Assembly (NCBI RefSeq): GCF_019097595.1
Contig: NC_080734.1
Location: 4,229,392-4,293,391, forward strand
DNA: 64,000 nucleotides
Reading direction: 5' to 3'
Source: Hemibagrus wyckioides
Taxonomy: Eukaryota > Chordata > Actinopteri > Siluriformes > Bagridae
In this document: one piece after another, positions 39,852 to 50,599 of the stretch
How positions within the stretch are numbered: the first letter of the stretch is position 1
Layout: each line of letters opens with the position of its first letter
Notes under the pieces: generated by a model
The model's input: only the letters and a program-made list of their open reading frames with translations
What the model was told of the DNA's origin: nothing
The model's database searches: none
Position numbers and translations under genes: made by a program

Positions 39852-40305
39852 GTGGAATATAGTGATGGTTACATGCTGGTTATTGCTTTAAATGTCATGA
39901 AATGTTTTTTTTGTGGTGTTTTCAGAACACACCAGGATATGAGAGTCAGTGAGGAGAAAACGGTGAGGCGAATGTTCGCACCATAGGTGGGGTTATTGCG
40001 ATTCACTGCTTCCTCTTCCTGTTGACGGTTACAAAGGGGAAAGGCTTAAACCACAACGTGCAACATGTGAATGACCTGAATTACCCACCGAGCGAGGGGG
40101 GGGGTGAAAAAGCTTCACGGTGTAATAAAATCTTCTTGCTTCTGTGGAAATAAAAGGTTTCCTACAACATGCACGAGTCATTTCCTGATCTAGACAGATA
40201 GCTGTACGTCTGAATAAACTCTGCAAACAAACTGTGATGCTTATAAAAAAAAAGAAAAAAGAAAAACATCAATAAGAAACCCACTCATACGTCTGGGATG
40301 TTTTA
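38501..40305 (-). other. zbtb2: Probable ZBTB2 3'UTR, A/T-rich
   Basis: Follows the ZBTB2 stop on the minus strand. It is A/T-rich with poly-A/poly-T tracts and an ATT/AAT run (39795-39850). Several minus-strand AATAAA or ATTAAA candidates exist, so the poly(A) site cannot be fixed. The asparagine-rich open frame at 39783-39986 is a translation of the AAT run. Confidence 0.45.
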
Positions 40306-41725
40306 TTAATCTACCAGGACCTCCTCTGTTTTAATGGCCGTCACTAAAGATCCACCGCTAGACACATCAGAACCCTCGTCTTTGGCCGATTTGTCAGTGT
40401 TCGCACCGCTTCCCGCCGTTCCTGATGCGCTTCCATCCGAGGCTGCGCCCTGGTTAAAGCACATGTGCTTGATGACCTCGTTGGGGTTGGTGAAGGTCAT
40501 TTCGCATACGTTACACTTGTATGGTCTTCCTGAGGAGCCCAGGAACAAGGCCTCTATCTGGCTGGAGTCGTCCGCAGCGCACAGCTCCATGCTCTGCCGG
40601 TCTACCATGGTGTATGCTGACTCCGCCCCTTGGCTCATGCAGACGTGTCGCGCAGCCTGATTGGCTCGGCAGAAGCTCTTCCCACAGGCGCTGCAGCGGT
40701 ACGGTTTTCCCGTGTGGATGTACATGTGTTCGCGCCAGTGGCTCTTCTGGATGAACTTGCGCCCGCAGGTGGGGCACTCGTACTTCCGTCTCTTCACCTC
40801 GCGTTCAATGTCGGCTGCGCCTTCGAGATTGTCGATGTCAGCGATGTCGGACGGAGGAGGCGTGTCGGCTTGAGGCTGAGACCCACACGACGTCGCCGCG
40901 GCCGAAGGAATCGAGATGGCCATCTCGGCGCGCGGGGAGACTTTCGGTCCAGGCAGAGGCTGTTCCACGTCCACGTCCACCATGATGGGAGTGGCTGCAG
41001 ATGCTCCGACGCCGGTAAGAACTTCCTCCACCTCGGGCGTTGCAGCTCCTCCGGGAAGTACAGGGGAAGTCGCGCCTCCGGCCTCCATCATTAGAGGCGC
41101 CATAGCCTGTGCATGCCAGAGCAGGTGCTCCCTCAGAGCCGCTCGCTGGTTGAAGCGACTGCCGCAGATGTTGCAGGTGTAGTGCTTCCGGAACGAGGAG
41201 GTTCGCTTCATGATGCTGGGCTTCACATGGAGGATGGTGTTGGGGTTCCCACTTGTCAAGGTGGACACGCTTTCGCCGGACGAGGCGTCTGCCTCAGAGC
41301 CTTCTCTCCCAAACTGACTGCTGCTCATCGCCGATGCCTCCACCTCCATGTCCGGCTGCAGTCTGGATCCGAGCGACGCGTTTGCGCTAGAACCTTTCCC
41401 GTTGAGTGTTCCCGCGCTGTCCGAGTCAACGGGCGAGGACTGCCTCCTGGTGGACAGACGGCTGGACTGCGCCCCCTGTTGGCCTGATATCTGGATGCCG
41501 TAGAGAGAGGTGTTGAGTCGGATGCTGGCCTCGGGATGAGAGAAAGCGGACTGGCTGTTGAGGCTAGCCTCCTGGATGAGGGGGTAAGCGTGCAGGAACT
41601 TCACGCCCTGCTCTAGCCGGGCCGGGTCGATCAGCTGCGGGGCCAGTTTACCAGTGTACATCAGGTTGAGGAGGTAGCTGAAGATATCGGGCTGGATGTC
41701 TGCAGGCTTTAAACGGACGCAGTCA
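40306..41725 (-). CDS. zbtb2: ZBTB2, last coding exon (BTB end and zinc fingers)
   Basis: Zinc finger and BTB domain protein 2 is a nuclear transcriptional repressor known in mammals for p53/p21-pathway and methylation-sensitive binding roles. The exon starts at the acceptor CACCTCCCTAG and supplies residues 58-530. DCVRLKPADIQPDIFSYLL, MYTGKLAPQLIDP and LHAYPLIQEASL are the second half of the BTB domain and nearly identical to mammalian ZBTB2. Four fingers follow: C-x2-C at about 242 (ends H262), 375-395 with the RKFIQKSHWREHMYIHTGKP signature, 402-420 and 462-480. The last two end in Cys (ARHVC, IKHMC), as in mammalian ZBTB2. TPPPSDIADIDNLE before finger 2 is also conserved. The C-terminus has AIKTEE, a possible SUMO site. 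The linker between BTB and finger 1 is Ser/Gly/Ala-rich and diverged. Full length is 530 residues against 514 in human. The minus frame stays open upstream into the intron, so 41725 is set by the splice site. Confidence 0.97.
41468..41484 (-). promoter_or_regulatory. CTCF-like motif inside ZBTB2 coding exon
   Basis: The minus strand reads GGCCAACAGGGGGCGCA, a strong CTCF-type match. Because it is coding sequence, the match may be fortuitous. Confidence 0.4.
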
Positions 41726-43088
41726 CTAGGGAGGTGAAAAAAACCCCACAAAACACCACAAATTAACACAATGAAGTGAACAGAAAAACGTGGAAACAAT
41801 TCATATAACTATTTAGTTAGTCGATCTGTGATACAAGTCCCGGTATATGAGCTGTTACTATAGTAACGATATTAACTTGTTAAATGTACGGTCATGATGT
41901 TCGAGAAACAGCATCTGATGCGCGGATTCCACAGCGCTGCGGTGTAAATTATTTATATCCTACATAGCGAGGAAGGACAGAGTGACCCAAATAAAAACGC
42001 CAATGAGTTTAACGAGTGTCTCGCTGCACCGTGGTCATGTGACCGAACAAATCAAACATCGAATTCAGGTGAGCAACGTTACTGCATGCAGCTTTGACTA
42101 TTTTTAATTTTATCTATCTCATTTATTAAAACAAACACTGACAAAAGGTCAGTAGATTAATGTTAGCGTGTGTGGCACTGGGGTGAGCGCTCCACTTTTT
42201 CACCACGCAGTGCAGTCGGGTGGTTATTTTTATTATGCTGGTCATTTTCAAGAGTAAGCAGTGACTCTGAGGTGTTTGACCCACTTGTACTGAAATTGCA
42301 GGTAGTAACCATACACAGAGACATGGAGCTAAATTAAAATTCAACAATAACTCACAGGATCTTAAACGGGTGTAGAAAGAAGGCTGTACGAGTGATCAGA
42401 GAATATTTCACTTTAGTAGTTATCACCCACAAACACCACTGCAGCTCTCGCACTAATGCGCTCTCTCTCATATGTTATTATTTCTTTAGCAACCAACAGC
42501 TCCTTTACAAGGACTCATACGCAGGGCGCTGCATGAATTAAACGATAAATGTGTATGTGATGAAGTTTTCTGAAGAAAAAAAAAAAAAGAGATGTTTATG
42601 GAAGGAGTCTCCAGTATCAGAGCTTTGCCACAGTCAGAAGTAAAGCTTTCCGAGTTAAACGTTAAGTGTAACTAGAAGCGGATTTAAAAAAAAATGTGAC
42701 ATGGTGAATAAATAAAAATTGTAAACAATATGCTGTAAGAGGAATGAAACACTCGGGATGTGCTGTTAGAGGAAAATAATCTTCTCATGTACACACACAC
42801 ACTATAGTCCACTTTGTGCCACCGTGTTGTTGATTATTTTCCTATTACTGCACATCGCTGTTCCCTTCTGTCACATCCCTGTTCTCTCTGTCACATCCCT
42901 GTTCCCTTCTGCTGCGTCTGTGTAGGAATGTATTAAACGACAAGCAGAAAGCGACAGATCTGTTTTTCGGTGCTGGAGTTTGAATCTCGGGAGTCTGAGC
43001 TGTAACGTAGAACGAGCAGCAGCTTGAGAAAAAAGTTGCGGTTAGCTAGCTGGCTTCATGTGTCTCAGGGGAAGCACGTGTTAGCCCT

Positions 43089-43127
<39 letters not shown>

Positions 43128-43510
43128 TGTCTCTCTCTCTCTGTCTCTTTAGCTGTCTCTCTCTCTCTTTTGCTTGCTCTCTCTCTCTCTCTCTCTCACT
43201 CTCTCACTCTAGCTTGCTCTCTCTCTCTTCCTCTCTCTCTCTCTCTCACTCTAGCTTGCTCTCTCTCTCTTCCTCTCTCTCTCTGTGTATGTGTTAGAGG
43301 ATGTGATACGGAGAAAGGCAGACAGGGAGGGAGGGCTGAGGGGAGCTAGTATACTCTCAGAAATACATCTTTTGTTCCTTTAGCATGCATGTTAACACCT
43401 TTAAAAAGTAATGTGTGATACAGAATTATTGTAGAACTTTCCCAGGTGAAAAGCTGCACCAAAAAAAAAAAAAAAAAAAAGTACAAAAAAAAAACCTCCT
43501 AATAAAAGTG

Positions 43511-43541
<31 letters not shown>

Positions 43542-43584
43542 GAACGGGTCTGCGTCAGACTTTAATAGCTAGGCGTGGTTCTAC
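41726..43584. other. ZBTB2 intron between coding exons
   Basis: Contains dispersed repeat fragments (TGAGCTGTTACTATAGTAACG at 41848; a CGTGTTGTTGATTATTTTCC segment at 42824 resembling 11092) and a CT-rich tract (43090-43284). Poly-A runs and a TG run (43511-43540) lie close to the donor of the upstream exon. No additional exon is supported. Confidence 0.6.
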
Positions 43585-43765
43585 CTGTCCTGGTGAATAA
43601 ATAACATTCTGAAGTAGTTGGAGAAGGCGGCCAGCACGGCCTTGTGTGCTTTGAAGAAGACGTCGCCGATGGCGACTGTGCAGTCACACAGGAAGCCGAA
43701 CTCCCTCTGCGCGTTGAGCTGCTGCAGGAGGATAAGACCATGGTTGGCCAGCTCCATACTTCCAC
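43585..43765 (-). CDS. zbtb2: ZBTB2, first coding exon (start of BTB)
   Basis: Translation starts at the ATG on minus at 43757-43755 and gives [20 protein letters not shown], then the [20 protein letters not shown] segment and [13 protein letters not shown]. This is the N-terminal half of the BTB/POZ homodimerisation domain and almost identical to mammalian ZBTB2. The exon ends AG|GTAG at 43585. With the acceptor at 41725 it forms a Ser codon and the junction HQDSDCVRLKP. The upstream acceptor (CCCCTCTGTGTAG) places the exon start at 43765, leaving 8 bases of 5'UTR before the ATG. The first 57 codons plus two bases lie here. Confidence 0.96.
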
Positions 43766-43936
43766 CTACACAGAGGGGGGAGAAGAGATGACGAGTCAGC
43801 TTCCGGTCTGCTGCAGACCACACAATGAAGCACACACACATAAGGAGAAAACACACACAGAGTGAAGTGGACGCTAGAAATCGACTGTTAGACAGAGCTT
43901 TTTATAACACACACACATATACTATATATACATATA

Positions 43937-44470
43937 CACTATATTGCCAAAAGTTTTGGGACACCCCTCCAAATCAGTGAATTCATGTGTTGTTTTTCAG
44001 GGGTTGGTCTCGGCCCCTTAGTTCCAGTGAAAGGAACTCTTAATGCTTCAGCTTCATACCAAGACATTTTGGACAATTTCATGCTCCCAACTTTGTGGGA
44101 ACAGTTTGGGGATGACCCCTTCCTGTTCCAACATGACTGCACACCAGTGACCAAAGCAAGGTCCATAAAGACATGGATGAGTGAGTTTGGTGTGGAGGAA
44201 CTTCACAGAGTATCAACCCCACAGAACAACTTTGGGATGAATTAGAGCGGAGACTGTGAGACAGACCTTCTCGTCCAACATCAGTGCCTGACCTCACAAA
44301 TGCGCTTCTAGAGGAATGGTCAAAAATTCCCATAAACACACTCCTAAACTTTGTGGAAAGCCTTCCCAGAAGAGTTGAAGCTGTTATCGCTGCAAAGGGC
44401 GGGAGACAACTCCATATTACATTCATGTGCATGTAAAGGCAGACGTCCCAAAACTTTTGGCAATATAGTG
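43937..44470 (+). mobile_element. Tc1-derived non-autonomous element, 534 bp
   Basis: CACTATATTGCCAAAAG at the left and CTTTTGGCAATATAGTG at the right are matching termini, and TA lies immediately outside both ends (43935-43936 and 44471-44472). Inside, on the plus strand, is the C-terminal part of a Tc1-type transposase (QHDCTP, then a diverged region near where PDLNPIEHLW should be). The N-terminal half and first catalytic Asp are absent. It belongs to the same family as the copies at 9977, 56495 and 61179. Confidence 0.9.
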
Positions 44471-45537
44471 TATATATAATATATACATATAACACACATT
44501 TAACTTGGTGTATAATCCAGATAGAGGACTTAATCTGATTGTTTACGAGACACGTGCATCGATCCGAGGCTCTGAGGCGTGTATCAGGATGCGTACTGTA
44601 CGGGGAAAACCAAGCACAGAGGGTGGTTATGGGTAGTTTTCTTATTGACCCACAATCTCAAACGTCCAGAACTCAGCCAGAGTCGGTTTCTCAAGGGGAC
44701 GGAGGGGAAGAATGAAGAAAAAAAATGTAAAAAAAATAAAAATCCCGGGGAGGAGTGACAAGGAGTGAGTCTGGCTATAATTAGACAGGGGATGTGGAGT
44801 GGAGATGATGTTTGCGTGACTGAAATGAAGGATACAAAAGAGGCTGGAACGAACAACGGCGAATAAATAAATAAAGAAAACAATGTTTTTTCAGCACACA
44901 AAAGAATCAGCTTTGTGTTTTTTTCCCGATAGGTTTCGAATCTCGAGGACGCGATGTGACTGTACGACTATCTGAGGGATCTCTCCATGAAAGTTTTTTT
45001 TTTTATACAACGTTAAACAGATCTGTTGTTTGGTAGAAGTGTAGAGAACAGCGTGATGATATCGTCGTCACATGGCCCCACCCCTATGGTTTGGTATGTA
45101 AAGGCTTTAAGGTGCCGAGTTCCTGTACGCTGTGTGTGTGTGTGTTTTTTTCCCTCACTACATACCACTGATCTGGCAGGCTAGGGGCTGACCTTTTCAA
45201 ACACACAGGTTATGCAGCATTGCTGAGCACCAGGAGGAGACGGCCCTCGTCGTCTGCTCCGACCTGAATGGCAGCTACAGGCTCCCTCGCCCCGACCTGG
45301 CGGACCCTTGGGGGGGGGGCGCCTTATATCTCAAAGACACGTGTGGTTTCTAGCATCACTTGGCCCTCAGGTTACAGCCTTTTCGCTCTCTCTTTCAGAG
45401 AGGGTTGAGCTCCTCGCTTATACGTCAAGATTTCTTCACATGAAACGTTTACACTTTTTCACCCATGTTTGATGTTGAAACTGAAATGAGTGATCTGCAG
45501 TTTATTCAGTTCTGTTTACATTTTACCTCAATAGTAG

Positions 45538-46350
45538 CCATGCTGATTAACCTTCTCCTGATTATAGCTAGTTTGTGTAGATTAGAGCTAGTTTATGTAG
45601 CCATGTAGCTGATTATAGCTAGTTTATATAACTATCGAGCTGATTATAGCTAGTTTATATAACTATCGAGCTGATTATAGCTAGTTTATATAACTATCGA
45701 GCTGATTATAGCTAGTTTATATAACTATCGAGCTGATTATAGCTAGTTTATATAACTATCGAGCTGATTATAGCTAGTTTATGTGGCTATGGAGCTGATT
45801 ATAGCTAGTTTATATAACTATCGAGCTGATTATAGCTAGTTTATATAACTATCGAGCTGATTATAGCTAGTTTATGTGGCTATGGAGCTGATTATAGCTA
45901 GTTTATGTAGCCACGTAGCTGATTATAGCTAGTTTATGTAGCCACGTAGCTGATTATAGCTAGTTTATGTAGCCACGTAGCTGATTATAGCTAGCTTATA
46001 TAACTATCAAGCTGATTATAGCTAGTTTATGTGGCTGTGGAGCTAATTATAGCTAGTTTTTGTAGCCACGTAGCTGATTATAGCTAGTTTATGTAGCCAC
46101 GTAGCTGATTATAGCTAGCTTATATAACTATCAAGCTGATTATAGCTAGTTTATGTAGCTATGGAGCTGATTATAGCTAGTTTATATAGCCATGTAGCTG
46201 ATTATAGCTAGGTTATATAACTATCAAGCTGATTATAGCTAGTTTATGTAGCTATGGAGCTGATTAGAGCTGGTCTATGTAGCTATCTAGCTGATTAGAG
46301 CTAGTTTATGTAGCTATGGAGGTAATTATAGCTAGTTTATTTGGATCAAG
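45538..46350. repeat. 31-bp minisatellite, about 25 copies
   Basis: The unit is GAGCTGATTATAGCTAGTTT followed by ATATAACTATC. Variants differ mainly in the second part: ATATAACTATC, ATGTGGCTATG and ATGTAGCCACGT. The variants are clustered: the first type fills 45600-45870, the CCACGT type 45895-45990 and again 46050-46105, with mixed units afterwards. Each unit contains TAGCTA palindromes. It is located in the ZBTB2 5'UTR intron and is not coding. Confidence 0.92.
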
Positions 46351-47820
46351 ATTAAGCGGGTTTATACGAAGCATGTTTGTTTTTGTTGCGTCATATTCCT
46401 TCGTTATAATCGACCTTCAAGCATCTTGTAACCTTAGCTGATCCTTGTTGGACACAAATATTGTTCCAGACGTCATTTCTGAGGTGTGAACCGAACACAG
46501 GGAGAATTTGGTGGCATTAAAACCAAAAAATCTCTTAATTTAAAAACGTAAACCAGCTTTTCTAACGAATCCAGCATTTAAACACATCCAACCATTCCAT
46601 TTCCTGTACTATTAAACACCAAAGACACGAGCAGGGTTTGTGTAGATGTTTGTTTAAATACACAATTCATTCATTCAGTCTTCACTGGCATTTCCAAACT
46701 CTTCCTCTGAGGTGAAGTTTCCTTGAGCTGTATTTTTTATGGCACAAAATGTGATATCGTGATCATAAAATATGGATCTTTTTGCCGTAACATCTAAATC
46801 AGTGACATTTTCCCTCTGTGTATCTATAAAGCTGGTGAACAACACCGACGTAATTTATCCCTGAGGTTCAGACATGAAATAGTGAATAGGAACCAACATC
46901 ACCTGCATGAACACCGTTTGAGGAAGCGCAACTTTTTGTGTGTATGGGAGTCAAAATAACCTCCTGGCAGAGGCGCACCTTTCATGTCTGGCTCACGCAA
47001 ACGATCAGACTCGACCCTCGTGTTCACGCAACCAAAACAGACTCTGTCAGTGTGTGACCTCTGAACCCTGAAACCCTGACCGGTCAGCTCATGACGTTTT
47101 TAATCCGAGATAGCTAAGCAGCAGCGTCAGCATTCATGCTTTCTGTGTCACTTGATTAGTCATGTGACACTCGTCTGCTGAGGAGGAATGTTGGGGGGGG
47201 GGGGGCTAAGAGTCGGGATATAAACATGGCACAGGAGTAACAACCCGGTCTGTTTTAAACACGTTACAGATTTGCGCTTTAATTTTAACCCTTTAAAACC
47301 AACCAGACTTGAATGCGGTGAATAATTCAGGTTTGAAAACACAAAAACACTCATCAGTGGATCATCATGTAGATTAAAAAGGAAAGATTTTGACATCTGA
47401 CCAGCGATAAACCTCTTCTAACTTTGTGTAATATGGACACCATGGCCTTACTGTTTATATCTAAATCATTTTCATGTCCTTTCTATTATTTATTATTTTT
47501 TTTGTGTATAAAAAGGAAGATGTACAAACTAAGAAATTCATTATATATTCTAAACCAGTGTGTTTTCACTCTGCACATAGACAATAAACCTCTCGAATCG
47601 CTGATTCACACAGTTATCCGAAACTCAAGATATATAAAACTGCCACTAAAACACTCGCCGAAACCGACCATTCATAGACGGACGAGAGGAAAACAAGCCT
47701 GACACACGTCATTAAATGAAACAGTGAGCTAAATTGTCCTCAGATGTTAATGTCAAGCTACATTAAGTAAACACTGAGGTGAAAGATCAGCATGAGAGCT
47801 ATTTACTGACAATAAACTTC

Positions 47821-47996
47821 AGAGACACCGAAAGCTAAAGCAGCCATCTTACTAAATTCACACGCAGCTAGTTCACTGAAGTAAACGTAAGCGCTATGAG
47901 AAACTAAAATGTTTCCCAGCCCGCGTCCTTTCCCCTTCAGTGAACGTGCTGAGTGTGAATTTAGCAAGATGGCTGCGTTAGCTTTTGGTGTCTCCG
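47821..47996. repeat. Inverted repeat with ~60-bp arms
   Basis: The left arm (about 47821-47880, GACACCGAAAGCTAAAGCAG onward) and right arm (about 47936-47996, ending GCTTTTGGTGTCTCC) are reverse complements at about 90 percent identity, with a loop of about 55 bp. Both arms contain an AAGATGGCTGC-type (YY1-like) motif. It could be a MITE or an inverted duplication. No transcript evidence is available. Confidence 0.75.
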
Positions 47997-49179
47997 GTTC
48001 GCAAAGAGTCGCAAATTTTGCAGCTAAATCCATCCATTTGTTCCTTTCTCGTATTTAGTTCCAAAACGATCGATCCAATCCGTCTGAAACATGTTATGGC
48101 AAATTCTGATAGATTTCTTAAAATAAAAATTATTAATTATTTTGTGTACAAATATACAAGATGTAGCTTACTGAAAGGGAAAAAATATCGTATCTGCTAC
48201 AAACTATATGTATCATGATATTCAAGATTTCTCAAAAAATGCCTGGAGTAATAAATGACGATACAGTCCACAGAAATATAGATCCTTTAATGTTAAAAAG
48301 GTCAAAAAATATTATATTTCCTATCAGTTTTAACCATCGAATGAGCCAGTCAGTCTGTACTTACTGAAAATTGTTCACATTTTTAAGATCTCTTGAAAAA
48401 GCATATTGTGCTTTAATTCTTGACGAAATGTAGATTACATCATCGTTATCTTCATCACTCAGCTCTACTTGCGTATTAAGAAATTCCCCAAGCAACATCT
48501 ACAGTGCTGTGATTCAAGTCTATACATTGATGTATTTCCTTTTGAGACAGGAAGTCAGAACAGCAGCATTTCTAAAGTGCTTAACTGATTCACACGACAG
48601 TCAATAGCATTAGCACCCTCTCCTCCCAATCTACACAAACCTGACCGTAGCTTAGTGGACTAGCAAAATAACATGTAAGCTTAATGAGAGGGGTTTTTTC
48701 AGCTATGGAGGATTTCTGGTCATCCACGATCTTATAAACGACATGATGCTTTGCTGGTTTTTTTTGGAGTTAAGTAAGGCTTTGCTTCAGCAGTGTCAAA
48801 GGTCAAGGATAGACCTCACCTAGAGACATCTGACGCTCTTAATTGGCTGATAAAATAATATTACTGACTCTTGACATTCCAGTACTGACCGTCACCAAAA
48901 ACTCCTCAGAAATAGTCACATAGCCACCAATTTTCCACAAACTCCGCCCACTTACAAAAAATAAAACTAATTATTATTCACAAGAGATAAGAGATAGCTG
49001 GAAAAGGGACCAGTGTGCAAAAAGAAAAACCAGGAACTATGTTTACTATTAAGGAGGTGTTACTAAAGAGAAAACTCCACCCAGGGGGCAGGGCAAAACT
49101 TTTTCATTGGTCGAACACAAGACTAGTACAGGATGAGGTATTAACATATTTTAATACTTTTTACTATATATATATATAT

Positions 49180-49264
49180 CATTTTTTAGGGATAACAATG
49201 TTGAGAAATATATATATATGTATTTATTATATATATTTCTCAACATCGTTATCCCTAAAAAATG
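49180..49264. repeat. Long hairpin, ~37-bp arms
   Basis: CATTTTTTAGGGATAACAAT with GTTGAGAAATATATATA faces its near-perfect complement (TATATATTTCTCAACATCG with TTATCCCTAAAAAATG) across about 10 bases. One mismatch (A/G) is visible within the unique part of the arms. Confidence 0.8.
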
Positions 49265-49429
49265 TATGGCTTGATACAAAAGAAAAACATAAAAAAATTT
49301 AAATGTAGAAAAAGAACCGTTAAGATATAAACAACAACAACAACTTAAATAATAACATTAACGTTAAATATAAACTGAAAAATAACGGTCGCTCAGAACC
49401 TGCTGTTTAAATTTAATTTAAAATTCTGA

Positions 49430-49513
49430 ATAAATGTGTGTAAAGTGCTCTCGCGCTACTGTTGGCCGTTAGCCCCGCCCCCAGTGCAGACACGTGGACC
49501 GGACAGATCTCCC

Positions 49514-49546
<33 letters not shown>

Positions 49547-50222
49547 ACTTCCGTAGTACGTTTTTTTCCTCCTTCAACAAACTGAAAATAAGCCTCAGAA
49601 ACGAAACGCGTGCGGTCTGTGAAAGCGGCCATGTCCGAAATCGCTTTAGCTGAAAATGACTAGTGAAATAAAATACGTTAACGGAAAACTCGCGAGCTGA
49701 AAAATACACGGAGCCTCGTGAAACGGTCACACACACACACACACACACACACACGGGGAGGGGGACAGAGAGAGAGAGGAAGGGGTAGAGCTAGTCACCG
49801 AATAAAACGCTCGAACTTCACCGATATGTAGAAACGGGAAATGTTTTAGTTTACGTTTTAGCCGGTGGGGTTTTAAGCACGTGACTCGAGATATAAAAAA
49901 AAACAACAAAATGAGAAAGTGTACCTTGCCTCCGTGAGAGCGAGCGCGTGGAGTCGGGCGACGTTGTTGTTGTGTGTGTGTTACCGGGGACTCTCGGTCC
50001 GTTGGTCGCGGCGCAGCTGCTCTGTTCCTCTCAGACGCAGCATTGGCGGCGATGGTTGTCGGTGTTTTCCGGTCGGGTTACGTTACAATCACATGACTGA
50101 CTAAAGGACCTTAAAAACGGCGCACAGGCGGTTGAGAGGGGAGGGGTGGTGGTGGTGGTGGTGGGGGGGACGAAACACTCACTCACTCACTCGCTAGCTT
50201 ACTTCCCCGGAGGGGTTGGTTG

Positions 50223-50255
<33 letters not shown>

Positions 50256-50330
50256 GAGGGGTGAGAAGGGATGAGCGGGGGGTGCCAAAACAAATGAAGT
50301 GTTTGGCGGTATGCGCGCGCCAAGATAAGA
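49430..50330 (-). promoter_or_regulatory. CpG-rich ZBTB2 promoter region
   Basis: This is the densest CpG segment in the window outside exons. It includes CCGCCCCC-type GC boxes near 49475 and CGGCGATGG-rich sequence around 50045. It is punctuated by GA (49516-49544), AC (49730-49754), GGT (50146-50162) and TG (50222-50246) runs. It lies upstream of ZBTB2 in minus orientation. No TATA box is obvious, consistent with a CpG-island promoter. Confidence 0.6.
49925..50090 (-). other. zbtb2: Probable ZBTB2 non-coding first exon
   Basis: On the minus strand GGCAAG|GTACAC at 49925/49924 is a good donor at the edge of the CpG-rich region. The coding exon at 43765 starts with an acceptor only 8 bases before its ATG, so an upstream untranslated exon is required. 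The donor position is reasonable; the 5' limit is a guess. Confidence 0.5.
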
Positions 50331-50599
50331 CGAGTCGTGAAATGTGAAATGTTTTGGCCACGTTCGCCATGTTTTATACACACACACACACACACACACA
50401 CAGAGGTGGGTGCTCTCTGAGGGGATTTTAAACACATCACCGGGAGAACGGAGAAGAGAGACCTCATCACGAACAAAACAAAGCTAAACGAGAGAAAGGG
50501 CTAAAGCGGCTGATTTGCATGTCGGTTGATGTGTTTATTTGTCAACGGCTGCGCGTGCTGAGGATTCCACTCGTCGCGTGATGCTGCTCCATTTAATAT

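Larger units (their letters stand above)
43766..49924. other. ZBTB2 5'UTR intron
   Basis: About 6.2 kb between the inferred non-coding first exon and the first coding exon. It contains the Tc1-derived element (43937-44470), the 31-bp minisatellite (45538-46350), two inverted repeats (47821-47996 and 49180-49264) and CpG-rich sequence towards the promoter. The rest (44480-45500, 46380-47800 and 48000-49170) looks single-copy and shows no convincing exon. Confidence 0.6.

Noticed and set aside
40334..41487. Plus-strand open frames opposite ZBTB2
   Set aside because: Antisense shadows of the GC-rich ZBTB2 coding exon; no domain is recognisable.
41726..41799. Upstream extension of the ZBTB2 open frame (MFPRFSVHF... 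start)
   Set aside because: It reads through the intron acceptor; the exon at 43585-43765 supplies the true BTB start and the junction restores the conserved HQ-SDCVRLKP order.
45538..46350. CRISPR-like array from 31-bp repeats
   Set aside because: Units are contiguous with variant parts shared between units, so there are no unique spacers; it is a minisatellite.
49185..49197. TAGGGATAACA resembling part of the I-SceI homing endonuclease site
   Set aside because: Only 11 bases match and the remainder of the 18-bp site is absent; chance in a palindrome.
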